Of a DNA stretch of 64,000 bases, positions 30,172-38,539 are shown piece after piece (the stretch's first letter is position 1; each line of letters opens with the position of its first letter). Source of the DNA: JBCBSZ01 sp039185015. Its GTDB lineage: Bacteria; Actinomycetota; Acidimicrobiia; Acidimicrobiales; Poriferisodalaceae. A program made the position numbers and the translations under genes. The stretch is taken from positions 1 through 64,000 of the forward strand of contig JBCDAU010000015.1 in NCBI GenBank assembly GCA_039185015.1, written 5' to 3'. The notes below the pieces were generated by a model. It had not been told where the DNA came from, made no database searches, and saw only the letters and a program-made list of their open reading frames with translations.

Positions 30172-31085
30172 GCTACGACACCGCCGCACTCCCCCGTCAG
30201 GACGGCCGGACGGCCATCATCACCGGCGCGAACACCGGGCTCGGTTTCCACAACGCCAAGGACCTCGCCGCCAAGGGAGCGAAGGTCGTGATGGCGTGTC
30301 GCAGCGAGCAGCGCGCCGAGGACGCGATGACCCGCATCCGGGCCGACGTCCCTGACGCGGACCTGGAGCTGCTCCGGATCGATCTCAGCTCGCTCGACTC
30401 GGTTCGATCGGCCGTCGCGACCTACCGAGAGCAGCACGACTCGCTGGACCTGCTGATCAACAACGCGGGCGTGATGATGACGCCGTACGAGCGGACCGTC
30501 GACGGGTTCGAGCTGCAGATGGCCGCGAACTACTGGGGCCACTTCCTGCTGACGATGTCATTGATCGACCTGCTCCCCGACGAGGCGACGGCCCGAGTGG
30601 TCACCCTGTCGAGCCTGGCCCACGCGCAGGGCGCGAAGAAGATCCGCTTCGACGACATCCACTGGGAGCAGAAGTACAGCCGCCAGGGTGCGTATCAGCA
30701 GACGAAGCTGGCGTGCCTCATGTTCGCCCTCGAGCTCGACCGTCGCCTCCAGGCGGCCGGCAAGCGAGTCGTGTCGGCGGCATCCCACCCGGGAGTCTCC
30801 GAGACCGAGCTCGGTCGAGCCCTGCCGAAGCCGCTCGTCCTCGCGGTGCGGTACACGGTCGGTCCGTTCATCTCCCACGATCCCGACGTCGCGTCACTGC
30901 CGACCCTGCTGGCCGCCATCGGCCCCGACGTGCGGGGCGGCGACTACTACGGTCCGACCGGCTTCCAGGAGTTCAAGGGCGATCCCGGTCCGGCGAAGAT
31001 CCACTCGTGCGCCCGCGACGAGGCCGCCGCTGCCCGACTGTGGGATCTGTCGGTCGAGCTGACCGACGCCGATCTACCGTTCTGA
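30168..31085 (+). CDS. Short-chain dehydrogenase/reductase (retinol dehydrogenase-like)
   Basis: 305 aa; ATG overlaps the TetR stop. TGANTGLGFHNAKDLAAKG with VMACRS after strand 2 suggests NADP preference; NNAGVM; TLSSLAH (Ser); and YQQTKLA (Tyr-x-x-x-Lys). Length and NYWGHF motif match the WWOX/retinol-dehydrogenase-like group acting on lipophilic alcohols. Last gene of the plus-strand operon. Confidence 0.9.
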   Translation: MSYDTAALPRQDGRTAIITGANTGLGFHNAKDLAAKGAKVVMACRSEQRAEDAMTRIRADVPDADLELLRIDLSSLDSVRSAVATYREQHDSLDLLINNAGVMMTPYERTVDGFELQMAANYWGHFLLTMSLIDLLPDEATARVVTLSSLAHAQGAKKIRFDDIHWEQKYSRQGAYQQTKLACLMFALELDRRLQAAGKRVVSAASHPGVSETELGRALPKPLVLAVRYTVGPFISHDPDVASLPTLLAAIGPDVRGGDYYGPTGFQEFKGDPGPAKIHSCARDEAAAARLWDLSVELTDADLPF

Positions 31086-31091
31086 GGCAGC

Positions 31092-31817
31092 TCACTTCGG
31101 CAGCCGAGCGGTGGCGGCCCGTCGGGCCTCGGTGCTCATGCGCTCGCCGTGACGCTCGACGAACTCGACGACGAGGTCGGGAGCCCGGTCGCTGAGCTCG
31201 CGAAGCAGCCACCCGACGCTGGTCTGTGACCACCGGGTCGGGTCGGCGACGTTGCGCTCGGCGACCTCGACCATGAGCTCGTCGAACCCAGCGAAGGGCT
31301 CGGACCGCCCGACGACGTTCACGAAGGACACCGCCGCCGCCCGCCGCTGCCACACGCCCGGCGCGGTGCTCCACGAGGCGATCGCTCGGGCTCGGTGCTC
31401 GACCTCGTCGACCTCCACGAACGGTCCCAACACCTTGACGCAGTACCAGTCACAGCTGTTCCAGTCCGCGAGCTCGTCGTCAGCGAGCGGTCGAGCGAGG
31501 CGCGGGACGTCCTCGGTGCGGAGCCGGTCGAGGTGGCGCTCGGCGAGTAGGAGCACCGCAGCCAGCTTGTCCTCGGTCGTGTCGACCGCGAAGAGGCGGT
31601 CGGTCACGTCGAGGAGCGCGTCGACCGGGAGGGCACCGAGACCGAACTGCCCGTCGACGGCTCGGACGACCTTCCGGGTATCCGCCATCTTGACCCCGCG
31701 GAACTCGGCCTCACCCTTGAGGTACTTCGTCCACCAGTCGCGCGTCGAGGCGTCAGCGCGCTCCTCGAGCGACGCGGCGACGGCGGCGGCGACCTCATCC
31801 GGATCGACCGATGGCAC
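31092..31817 (-). CDS. DNA alkylation repair protein (AlkD-like HEAT-repeat glycosylase family)
   Basis: 241 aa from GTG at 31817. All-alpha HEAT-like repeats as in AlkD: DKLAAVLLLAERHLDRL, DWNSCDWYCVKVLGPFV (W-x-x-C-D-W signature region), VWQRRAAAVSFVNVV and DPTRWSQTSVGWLLRELSDRAPDLVVEFVERH. AlkD removes 3-/7-alkyl purines without base flipping. Begins 1 bp after the stop of the DUF4188 pseudogene and may have been translated by coupling to it; if so its expression could now depend on another start. Confidence 0.85.
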   Translation of the reverse strand: MPSVDPDEVAAAVAASLEERADASTRDWWTKYLKGEAEFRGVKMADTRKVVRAVDGQFGLGALPVDALLDVTDRLFAVDTTEDKLAAVLLLAERHLDRLRTEDVPRLARPLADDELADWNSCDWYCVKVLGPFVEVDEVEHRARAIASWSTAPGVWQRRAAAVSFVNVVGRSEPFAGFDELMVEVAERNVADPTRWSQTSVGWLLRELSDRAPDLVVEFVERHGERMSTEARRAATARLPK

Positions 31818-31818
31818 C

Positions 31819-32313
31819 TCAGTACGGCTCGACGACGGGCTCGGCATCGGCCACGCCCATGCGACCGAGCGCGCTCTGTCCGACCTCCCGCGTGGGCTTG
31901 TGCGCCGCTGCCGCGGCGAGCCCGAACCGGGGCATGTTGCCGTAGATCGTCTCGTAGGCCCCCGCCCTGACCTGGTACGTCTCGTGCCAGATGCCGACGT
32001 CGCCCGAGTCCTTGATCGCCCGGTTGAAGCGACGCCGCGCCGGGAGGTGCAGGTCCCCCTTCGCATAGGCGTTCAGCGCCTAGGCATCGCGCCAGTACTG
32101 CAGCGCAAGGGTCGTCCGCCCGAACCAGTTCTCGGTGTGCAGGCACCCGAGCTCCGGTCGCTGGGCGAGCTCGGCCTGCATCGGTCCCATCGCACGCGCG
32201 ACGGGGAGCCACCGGTCGACCCGCCAGGGCCGGTTGATGCGCATCCCGATCAGGAACACGACGAAGTCATCGTCGATCTCCCCCGACCACCGACCCTCGT
32301 GGAGCTTCCCCAT
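31819..32313 (-). pseudogene. DUF4188 (monooxygenase-like) gene with in-frame amber stop
   Basis: A 164-codon frame from ATG 32313 (ribosome site GGAGG) to TGA 31819, broken by one TAG at 32080-32082. Before the stop: GKLHEGRWSGEIDDDFVVFLIGMRINRP...WFGRTTLALQYWRDA; after it, same frame: ALNAYAKGDLHLPARRRFNR, then VGIWHETYQVRAGAYETIYGNMP. These halves match the ordered conserved blocks of the DUF4188 dimeric alpha-beta barrel family, where a Glu codon (GAG) would be expected at the TAG. No frameshift is needed. Recent loss, or a sequencing error, or readthrough. Confidence 0.85.
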
Positions 32314-32392
32314 CGTTGCCTCCGGACGTCGTGTCCAGCGTCGCGCAGCTCCGTCGGGGATTCACCCAGGCGAAGGTTTCCCGTCATCGACT

Positions 32393-32415
32393 GATTCTTG
32401 ACTCGGTCCAGAATC
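32393..32415. promoter_or_regulatory. Inverted repeat before furA (candidate Fur/PerR box)
   Basis: GATTCTTGAC-TCG-GTCCAGAATC, 9 of 10 arm bases paired, ending 9 bp before the furA ATG. TTGACT inside it (32398-32403) can serve as -35. FurA proteins autoregulate from an AT-rich site at this position in mycobacteria. Confidence 0.65.
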
Positions 32416-32424
32416 GTGGGCAGA

Positions 32425-32856
32425 ATGCTCGTCGTGGACGAACGGCATGCCCTCCTCCTCCGTGAACACGGCGTGCAGGTCACCGCGCAACGCATCGCCG
32501 TCCTCCGGGCCGCGGCCGACGCCCCCCACTCGACCGCTGACGCTCTGGCCGAGGCGGCGCGTGAGCATCTCGGTGCCATCTCCAAGCAGGCCGTCTACGA
32601 CGCCCTCTCGATGTTCGTCGACAAGGGCCTCCTGCGCCGGATCGAGCCCGCAGGTCACCCGGCCCACTACGAGACCCGGGTCGGCGACAACCACCACCAT
32701 CTCGTGTGCCGGTCGTGCGGTGTCCTCGTCGACGTCGACTGCGCCACCGGTGAGACCCCGTGCCTCATCCCGGTCGACAGCGGCGACTTCATCGTCGACG
32801 AGGCCGAGGTGACCTACTGGGGCATCTGCCCGTCCTGCCAGGTGTCACCGGTATGA
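32425..32856 (+). CDS. furA: Fur-family regulator (FurA/PerR-like)
   Basis: 143 aa from ATG at 32425 (GTG at 32434 also possible). Winged helix with TAQRIAVLRAA, SKQAVYDALSMFVDKGLL as recognition helix, metal-binding HHHLVC and the two zinc CxxC pairs (CRSCG; CPSCQ). It lies 79 bp before katG in the same direction, the conserved furA-katG order of actinobacteria, where FurA represses katG until oxidised. Confidence 0.92.
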   Translation: MLVVDERHALLLREHGVQVTAQRIAVLRAAADAPHSTADALAEAAREHLGAISKQAVYDALSMFVDKGLLRRIEPAGHPAHYETRVGDNHHHLVCRSCGVLVDVDCATGETPCLIPVDSGDFIVDEAEVTYWGICPSCQVSPV

Positions 32857-32935
32857 CACCATCCCGGACGGCGCGTCGACGCCCGTCCGATCACGTCCTC
32901 CACCAACCAGTCCCCCAGAGACATCAGGAGCAGCG

Positions 32936-35092
32936 ATGACCGACAGCCCAGCGGACCGCCCGGAGTGGGGTGCGCTCACCTCGCACCAGACCCAGTCCAA
33001 CGAGAAGTGGTGGCCGAACCAGCTCAACCTCCGGATCCTCCACCAGGAGCATCCGGCCTCGAACCCGCTCGGTGACTTCGACTACCGCGCCGAGCTCGCC
33101 AAACTCGACGTCGACGCGCTGACCCGCGACGTCGACGCCCTGATGACCGACTCGAAGGACTGGTGGCCGGCGGACTTCGGTCACTACGGCGGCTTCTTCA
33201 TCCGCATGACCTGGCACGCCGCCGGCACCTACCGCGTGCACGACGGTCGTGGCGGTGGCGGCACCGGCGCCCAGCGCTTCGCCCCGCTCAACTCGTGGCC
33301 GGACAACGGCAACCTCGACAAGGCCCGCCGGCTGATCCTCCCGATCAAGCAGAAGTACGGCAAGGCCATCTCGTGGGCCGACCTGCTGTGCTTCGTCGGC
33401 AACCGCGCCCTCGAGACCATGGGCTTCCGGACCTTCGGCTTCTCCTTCGGCCGCCCCGACATCTGGGCCCCGGAGGACGACATCTACTGGGGTCCCGAGG
33501 ACGAGTGGCTCGAGGACGGCCGCTACTCCGGTGACCGCGAGCTGGCCGAGCCGCTCGCCGCCGTCGTGATGGGGCTCATCTACGTGAACCCGGCCGGTCC
33601 GGACGGCGTCCCCGACGCCCTCGCCCAGGCCCACGACCTGCGCACGACGTTCGGCCGCATGGCGATGAACGACGAGGAGACCGTCGCCCTCACCGTCGGC
33701 GGCCACAGCTTCGGCAAGATGCACGGCGCCGGCCCCGAGGCCGCCGTCGGCTCCGAGCCCGAGGGCGCGGACATGGCAGAGCAGGGCTTCGGCTGGACCT
33801 CCAGCCACGGCTCCGGTGACGGTGCCGACACCATCACGTCCGGCTTCGAGGGCGCGTGGACGCCCACCCCGACCCAGTGGGACAACTCCTACCTCGACAC
33901 GCTCTTCGCCCACGAGTGGGAGCTGGTCGAGTCGCCTGCAGGCAAGCCGCAGTGGCAGCCGAAGGAGGTCAAGGACGGCTACATGGTGCCGCCGGTCCAG
34001 CCCGGCGCACCCGAGTCCAAGCCGACCATGACCACCGCCGACATGGCGATGATCATCGACCCCGGCTTCCTGGAGATCTCGAAGCGCTTCCACGAGAACC
34101 CCGACCAGCTGGCCGACGCGTTCGCTCGTGCCTGGTTCAAGCTCCTCCACCGCGACATGGGTCCGGCCATCCGCTACGTCGGCCCCCAGGCTCCGTCCGA
34201 GCTCCTCGTGTGGCAGGACAACGTCCCGACCGCCGAGGGTTCGCTGAGCGACGCGCAGGTCGCTGAGCTGAAGGGCGCCATCCTCGGTTCGGGCCTCAGC
34301 AACAGCGAGCTCATCAGCACCGCCTGGGCCGCGTCCTCGACCTACCGTCGGACCGACTTCCGGGGCGGCGCCAACGGTGCCCGCATCCGGCTCGAGCCTC
34401 AGGCGGGTTGGGACGTCAACGTGAGCGCCGGCGTGGCTTCGGTCATCGCCAAGCTCGAGGAGATCCAGGGCTCGTTCAGCGGCACCGTCTCGCTGGCCGA
34501 CCTGATCGTGCTCGGCGGCGGTGCCGCCATCGAGGCCGCCTCGGGTGGTGCTGTCACGGTGCCGTTCACCCCCGGTCGCACCGACGCCGACCAGGCGACC
34601 ACCGACGTCGAGTCGTTCGCCTGGCTCGAGCCGAAGGCCGATGGCTTCCGCAACTACGTGGCCAAGCAGGGCTTCGTGCCGACCGAGCACATGCTCATCG
34701 ACAAGGCCTACATGCTGAACCTCTCGGCGCCCGAGATGACCGCCCTCGTCGGCGGCCTCCGGGTCCTCGGGGCCAACGTCTCGGGCGACCACGGCGTGTT
34801 CACCGACACCCCCGGTCAGCTCACGAACGACTTCTTCACCAACCTCCTCGACATGGGCACCGCGTGGTCCGCCGTCGGTGAGGCCGAGGACGTCTTCGAG
34901 GGCCGGGACCGGGAGTCCGGCGAGCTGAAGTGGACCGGCAGCCGGGTCGACCTCGTGTTCGGCTCGAACAGCCAGCTCCGGGCCATCGCCGAGGAGTACG
35001 CCTCCGACGCCGGTGGCACCGAGCTCATGCTCGAGCACTTCGTCAGCGGCTGGGTCAAGGTCATGGAGAACGACCGCTTCGACCTGAACTGA
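32936..35092 (+). CDS. katG: Catalase-peroxidase KatG
   Basis: 718 aa, full length, two peroxidase domains. Distal heme site R90, W93, H94 (RMTWHAAGTYR); the Met-Tyr-Trp adduct residues W93, Y216 (GLIYVNP) and M242 (GRMAMNDEE) are all present; proximal His at 257 (GGHSFGK). Removes H2O2 and is the enzyme that activates isoniazid in mycobacteria. Cytoplasmic. Probably controlled by the upstream FurA. A rho-independent-type hairpin follows 33 bp after the stop. Confidence 0.97.
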   Translation: MTDSPADRPEWGALTSHQTQSNEKWWPNQLNLRILHQEHPASNPLGDFDYRAELAKLDVDALTRDVDALMTDSKDWWPADFGHYGGFFIRMTWHAAGTYRVHDGRGGGGTGAQRFAPLNSWPDNGNLDKARRLILPIKQKYGKAISWADLLCFVGNRALETMGFRTFGFSFGRPDIWAPEDDIYWGPEDEWLEDGRYSGDRELAEPLAAVVMGLIYVNPAGPDGVPDALAQAHDLRTTFGRMAMNDEETVALTVGGHSFGKMHGAGPEAAVGSEPEGADMAEQGFGWTSSHGSGDGADTITSGFEGAWTPTPTQWDNSYLDTLFAHEWELVESPAGKPQWQPKEVKDGYMVPPVQPGAPESKPTMTTADMAMIIDPGFLEISKRFHENPDQLADAFARAWFKLLHRDMGPAIRYVGPQAPSELLVWQDNVPTAEGSLSDAQVAELKGAILGSGLSNSELISTAWAASSTYRRTDFRGGANGARIRLEPQAGWDVNVSAGVASVIAKLEEIQGSFSGTVSLADLIVLGGGAAIEAASGGAVTVPFTPGRTDADQATTDVESFAWLEPKADGFRNYVAKQGFVPTEHMLIDKAYMLNLSAPEMTALVGGLRVLGANVSGDHGVFTDTPGQLTNDFFTNLLDMGTAWSAVGEAEDVFEGRDRESGELKWTGSRVDLVFGSNSQLRAIAEEYASDAGGTELMLEHFVSGWVKVMENDRFDLN

Positions 35093-35124
35093 CCGAGTTC
35101 CGGGGCCACCCGGAATCGAAGTCC

Positions 35125-35156
35125 CGATGGGGCGTCGCTGCGGCGGCGCCCCATCG
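35125..35156. terminator. Strong hairpin after katG
   Basis: Perfect 10-bp stem CGATGGGGCG/CGCCCCATCG with a 12-nt loop, between the convergent katG and SnoaL-like genes. No T-run, as usual in high-GC actinobacteria; may work in both directions. Confidence 0.7.
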
Positions 35157-35173
35157 TCGCGTCGAGGCGCCGA

Positions 35174-35572
35174 TCAGGACCCGAATCGGTAGCGGCGGTG
35201 ACGGATCCGCCATCCCTCGGGAACGCGAACGACCTCGTCGTCGTACCGCCCGTAGAACACCGCCGTCGGCTGCTCCGGATCGGAGGGCCCGACCGGGAAG
35301 ATCCCGCGGGAGCCGAGGTGGACGACACCGTCATCGTCGACCGAGAGGATCCGCACGTTGGTCATGAGGTGCGCTCCGGGGTGGACGTCGTCACGCCCCA
35401 TGAAGGCCATGATCTCGTCGAGCCCGTCGAGCCGGAAGCGATCGACGACCTCCCACACCGCGTCGACGGTGAACACCTCGCGCAGTTGGTCGGGCTCGAG
35501 CAGATCGAGCGCATCGGCGTAGCGAGCCGTCAGCTCGATGATGTCGAGACGATCGTCGGCCGACAGCGACAT
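35174..35572 (-). CDS. SnoaL-like/NTF2-fold protein
   Basis: 132 aa from ATG at 35572, which has a leaderless -10 box; a TTG at 35593 is less likely. Cone-shaped NTF2 fold of the SnoaL_4 type: DDRLDIIELTARYADALDLLEPDQLREVFTVDAVWEV, LDEIMAFMG, HLMTNVRILSVDDD, TAVFYGRYDDEVVRVPEGWRIRHRRYRF. Members are small-molecule isomerases, hydrolases or dioxygenase subunits; function cannot be fixed. Confidence 0.85.
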   Translation of the reverse strand: MSLSADDRLDIIELTARYADALDLLEPDQLREVFTVDAVWEVVDRFRLDGLDEIMAFMGRDDVHPGAHLMTNVRILSVDDDGVVHLGSRGIFPVGPSDPEQPTAVFYGRYDDEVVRVPEGWRIRHRRYRFGS

Positions 35573-35578
35573 GGCCGC

Positions 35579-35584
35579 ACCGTA
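35579..35584 (-). promoter_or_regulatory. -10 box (TACGGT, minus strand) of a leaderless promoter
   Basis: On the minus strand TACGGT precedes the ATG at 35572 by 6 nt. Confidence 0.45.
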
Positions 35585-35730
35585 GCCCGGCAAGACGGCG
35601 CCGACTTCGGCGTGGGCCCCACGACGCCTCCGTCGCGCTCGCGGGACGGGGCGAGACCACGATGAGCACGGGGCCGGGCGACCGTGCGAACCTGGCGGCT
35701 GCCGGGCACACCGACGAGGGGATGACGCCG

Positions 35731-36387
35731 ATGACCGAGCTGTACGAGGCGATGAGCACGCTGCGTGCCGTCCGACGGCTCCGGCCCGACCCCATCCCGG
35801 ACGAGTCGTTGGAGCGGGTCCTCCAGGCGGCCTGCTGGGCGCCGACCGGCGGCAACCAGCAACCGTGGAAGGTCATCGTCGTCACGGACCCGGACACGAA
35901 GGCCGGCCTCCAGGCGATCTACCGGCCGGAATGGCAGCAGTACTCCGCCAACTTCATGCAGCGGTTCGAGGGACAGCCCGACGAGGTCGTGGCGCAGTGG
36001 AAGAAGGTGCTCGCCGCCGGCGACTTCCTCGCCGACCACCTCCACGAGGCGCCGGCGCTGTTGATGTTCTGCGCCAACCCCGCGGCGATGGCGATCACCG
36101 ACGCCAAGCTCGACCGGATCAGCATGGTCGGCGGCGGCTCGGTCTACCCGGCCGTCCAGAACGCCATGCTCGCCTGCGTCGCCGAGGGACTCGGGTGCAC
36201 GCTCACCACGCTGCACTGCTTCCACGAGCCCGAGGTGAAAGAGCTGCTCGACATCCCGGACTCGTGGGCGACCGTCGCGATGGTCCCCATCGGCTACCCG
36301 GTCGGGACAGGCCACGGCCCGATCAGCCGTCGGCCACCGGCGAAGATGGCCGCCCGGGAGTCCTTCGGCACTCCCTGGGGAGGGTGA
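35731..36387 (+). CDS. Nitroreductase family protein
   Basis: 218 aa from ATG at 35731, 9 nt after GAGGGG; ATGs at 35722 and 35662 would add residues without homology character. FMN-binding nitroreductase: YEAMSTLRAVRRLRPDPIPDESLERVLQAACWAPTGGNQQPWKVIVV is the classic start with the FMN-phosphate Arg and the SGGNxQPW-like motif; VYPAVQNAMLACVAEGLGCTLTT and VPIGYPVG close it. NAD(P)H-dependent reduction of nitro compounds, quinones or enones. Confidence 0.9.
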   Translation: MTELYEAMSTLRAVRRLRPDPIPDESLERVLQAACWAPTGGNQQPWKVIVVTDPDTKAGLQAIYRPEWQQYSANFMQRFEGQPDEVVAQWKKVLAAGDFLADHLHEAPALLMFCANPAAMAITDAKLDRISMVGGGSVYPAVQNAMLACVAEGLGCTLTTLHCFHEPEVKELLDIPDSWATVAMVPIGYPVGTGHGPISRRPPAKMAARESFGTPWGG

Positions 36388-36390
36388 TCG

Positions 36391-38529
36391 CTACCGGTCG
36401 ACGTCGATGACCGCGGCGGCGTCGGCCGCGTGCTGCCCGATCTGGAGCCGGTAGCGGCCGGGCTCGGTGACCCACGCGCCGTCGAGGCGGAGGTCGAGCT
36501 GCGCCCAGTCGATCGGCACGGAGACCTCGACCTGCTCGCCTGCGGTGACGGCGACACGTCGGAAGCCCACGAGGCGTCTGGTCGGCCGGGCATGCGCCGA
36601 TGTGGGGAGACCGGCGAAGGCGAACACCACCGTCGAACCGTCGCGATCGCCCTCGTTGGCCACGACGACGTCGACCGACTCGCCGACCGAGGACAGGGCC
36701 GCCTCATCGATGGTCAGCTCGGTGTAGCCCAGGCCGTGGCCGAACGGCAGGTGCGGCTCGATGCCCTCGCGCTCGAGGTGCCAGTGGCCGTGGAAGAGGC
36801 CGTAGTCGGCCGTGGTGGCGTCAGGATCGAAGTCGACGAGGTCGGCCTCGTCGTGGGGGACGGCGAACGGGAGGCGTCCCCCGGGCTCGGCGGCGCCGGT
36901 GACGACGTCGCCCAGCGCCGTGCCGCCGACCATGCCGGGGTACCAGATCTGGAGGGCGGCGCCGACGTCGTCGAGCCAGGGCATGACGAAGGCCGAACCG
37001 CCCATCACCGCCACGACGACCGGACCGCGTGCGTGCTCGACGGCGGCAGCGATCAGTGCCTCGTCCTCCGCGGACAGGCGCAGCGAGCGGCGGTCACCGC
37101 CTGGGGCGAAGCCGGTGCGCTCCGGTTCCTCCTCGTCGGCTGGCCGCGCCTCGGCCTCGCCGAGATCGGGCAGCGGTGGTGCCTGCTCCGGAGGCGGGGG
37201 GAACATCGCCATCATCTCGGCGGTGCCGGCAGCGTCGATGAACTCGCCCTCGTCGTCCTTGGTGGTGCCCACGACGACGAGGGTGAGGTCGGCACCGGCG
37301 GCGAGGCCGGCGTCGTCGTCGTGGTGGCGCACCTCGGCACCGGGGAGGACGTCGCGCAGTCCCTGGAGCGGGGTGATCACGTCGGGTTGCAGGACGTTGG
37401 AAGAGCCGCCGTCGCCGAGGTTGGGCACCGCAGCGAGCCGTCCGAGGACAGCGACATCGCGCACCGCCGAGGGGTCGATCGGGAGGACGGCGTCGTTGCG
37501 GAGCAGCACGGTGCCGGCAACGGCCGCCTCGCGGGCGAGCGCCCGATGGACGGGAGCCGCGAGCTCGACCGGATCGGTTGGTTCCCCGAGGAGGTCGGCG
37601 AAGCGCAGCAGCGTGGCGACCGTGCGGGTCACGGCGGCGTCGACGTCGGCCTCGGCGAGCGCTCCGTCGGCAACGGCTTCGGCGAGCGCTCCGTGCCGCT
37701 GCTGCCGGAAGGGCATCTCGATGTCGCAGCCCGCACGGACCGAGCCGGCCGGATCCCGCAGGCCGAAGATGAAGTCGGTGATGACGAAGCCGTCCCACCC
37801 CCACTCGTCCCGAAGGATCTCGGTGAGCAGCACGCGATCGTCGCCGCACCAGGTGCCGTTGACCGAGTTGTAGGCCGACATCGTCGAGGCCACGCCCTCG
37901 GCGGCGATGCGGCGGAAGTGCGGCAGGTAGACCTCGTGGAGGGCCCGCTCGTCGGCGATCACGTCGACGGTGAAGCGGGCGTTCTCCATGGAGTTGAGGG
38001 CGTAGTGCTTCATGCAGGCGAGCACGTGGCGCTGCAGGCCGCGGGTGAGCGCCGCCCCCATCTCGCCGACGTGGTGCGGCTCCTCGCCGTAGGTCTCCTG
38101 CGCCCGGCCCCAGCCAGGGTGCCGGAGGAGGTTGACGCAGACGGCGCCGGTGAAGGTTCCACCGATGGCCCGGATCTCGGCGCCGATCACCTCGCCGATC
38201 CGTTCCTCGAGCTCGGGGTCGAACGTCGCACCGCGCGCCATCGACACCGGGAAGCAGGTCGCGGGACCGACGACGCAGCCGCGGGGCCCGTCGACGAAGT
38301 CGATGCCGGGCACCCCGAGGCGCTCGACGGCGGCGGCCGGCCACGGGTGCTGGTGATAGCCACCGGCGGTCATGTCCATGAGACCGGGCCAGAAGTCGGT
38401 GTCGCCGTCGAGGCAGTCGAGCTTCTCGGCGAGGGTCATCGCGTTGACCAGCTCGGCGGCCAGCGCGTGGTGGTCCTCGCCGCCTGCGTGGCGCTCGGCA
38501 GCCTGCTCGAACGCAGTCGGTTCGCTCAC
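36391..38529 (-). CDS. Glycoside hydrolase family 3 (beta-glucosidase-like)
   Basis: 712 aa, GTG start with GAGGGG upstream. N-terminal TIM barrel (about 40-310): VDGPRG, KHYALNSMENARFTVDV (substrate-binding KHY at 174-176), and nucleophile D252 in VITDFIFG, where most GH3 enzymes have SDW. The alpha/beta-sandwich domain follows (ALAREAAVAGTVLLRNDAVLPID; VVVAVMGGSAFVMPW; IWYPGMVGGTALGDVVTG), then a fibronectin-III-like domain ending near 700. No signal peptide, so intracellular. Hydrolyses beta-glucosides or -xylosides; substrate not determined. Confidence 0.92.
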   Translation of the reverse strand: MSEPTAFEQAAERHAGGEDHHALAAELVNAMTLAEKLDCLDGDTDFWPGLMDMTAGGYHQHPWPAAAVERLGVPGIDFVDGPRGCVVGPATCFPVSMARGATFDPELEERIGEVIGAEIRAIGGTFTGAVCVNLLRHPGWGRAQETYGEEPHHVGEMGAALTRGLQRHVLACMKHYALNSMENARFTVDVIADERALHEVYLPHFRRIAAEGVASTMSAYNSVNGTWCGDDRVLLTEILRDEWGWDGFVITDFIFGLRDPAGSVRAGCDIEMPFRQQRHGALAEAVADGALAEADVDAAVTRTVATLLRFADLLGEPTDPVELAAPVHRALAREAAVAGTVLLRNDAVLPIDPSAVRDVAVLGRLAAVPNLGDGGSSNVLQPDVITPLQGLRDVLPGAEVRHHDDDAGLAAGADLTLVVVGTTKDDEGEFIDAAGTAEMMAMFPPPPEQAPPLPDLGEAEARPADEEEPERTGFAPGGDRRSLRLSAEDEALIAAAVEHARGPVVVAVMGGSAFVMPWLDDVGAALQIWYPGMVGGTALGDVVTGAAEPGGRLPFAVPHDEADLVDFDPDATTADYGLFHGHWHLEREGIEPHLPFGHGLGYTELTIDEAALSSVGESVDVVVANEGDRDGSTVVFAFAGLPTSAHARPTRRLVGFRRVAVTAGEQVEVSVPIDWAQLDLRLDGAWVTEPGRYRLQIGQHAADAAAVIDVDR

Positions 38530-38539
38530 GTGGTGCCCC

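Noticed and set aside
32924..35038. 704-codon minus-strand open frame
   Set aside because: Antisense shadow of katG; no recognisable protein features.
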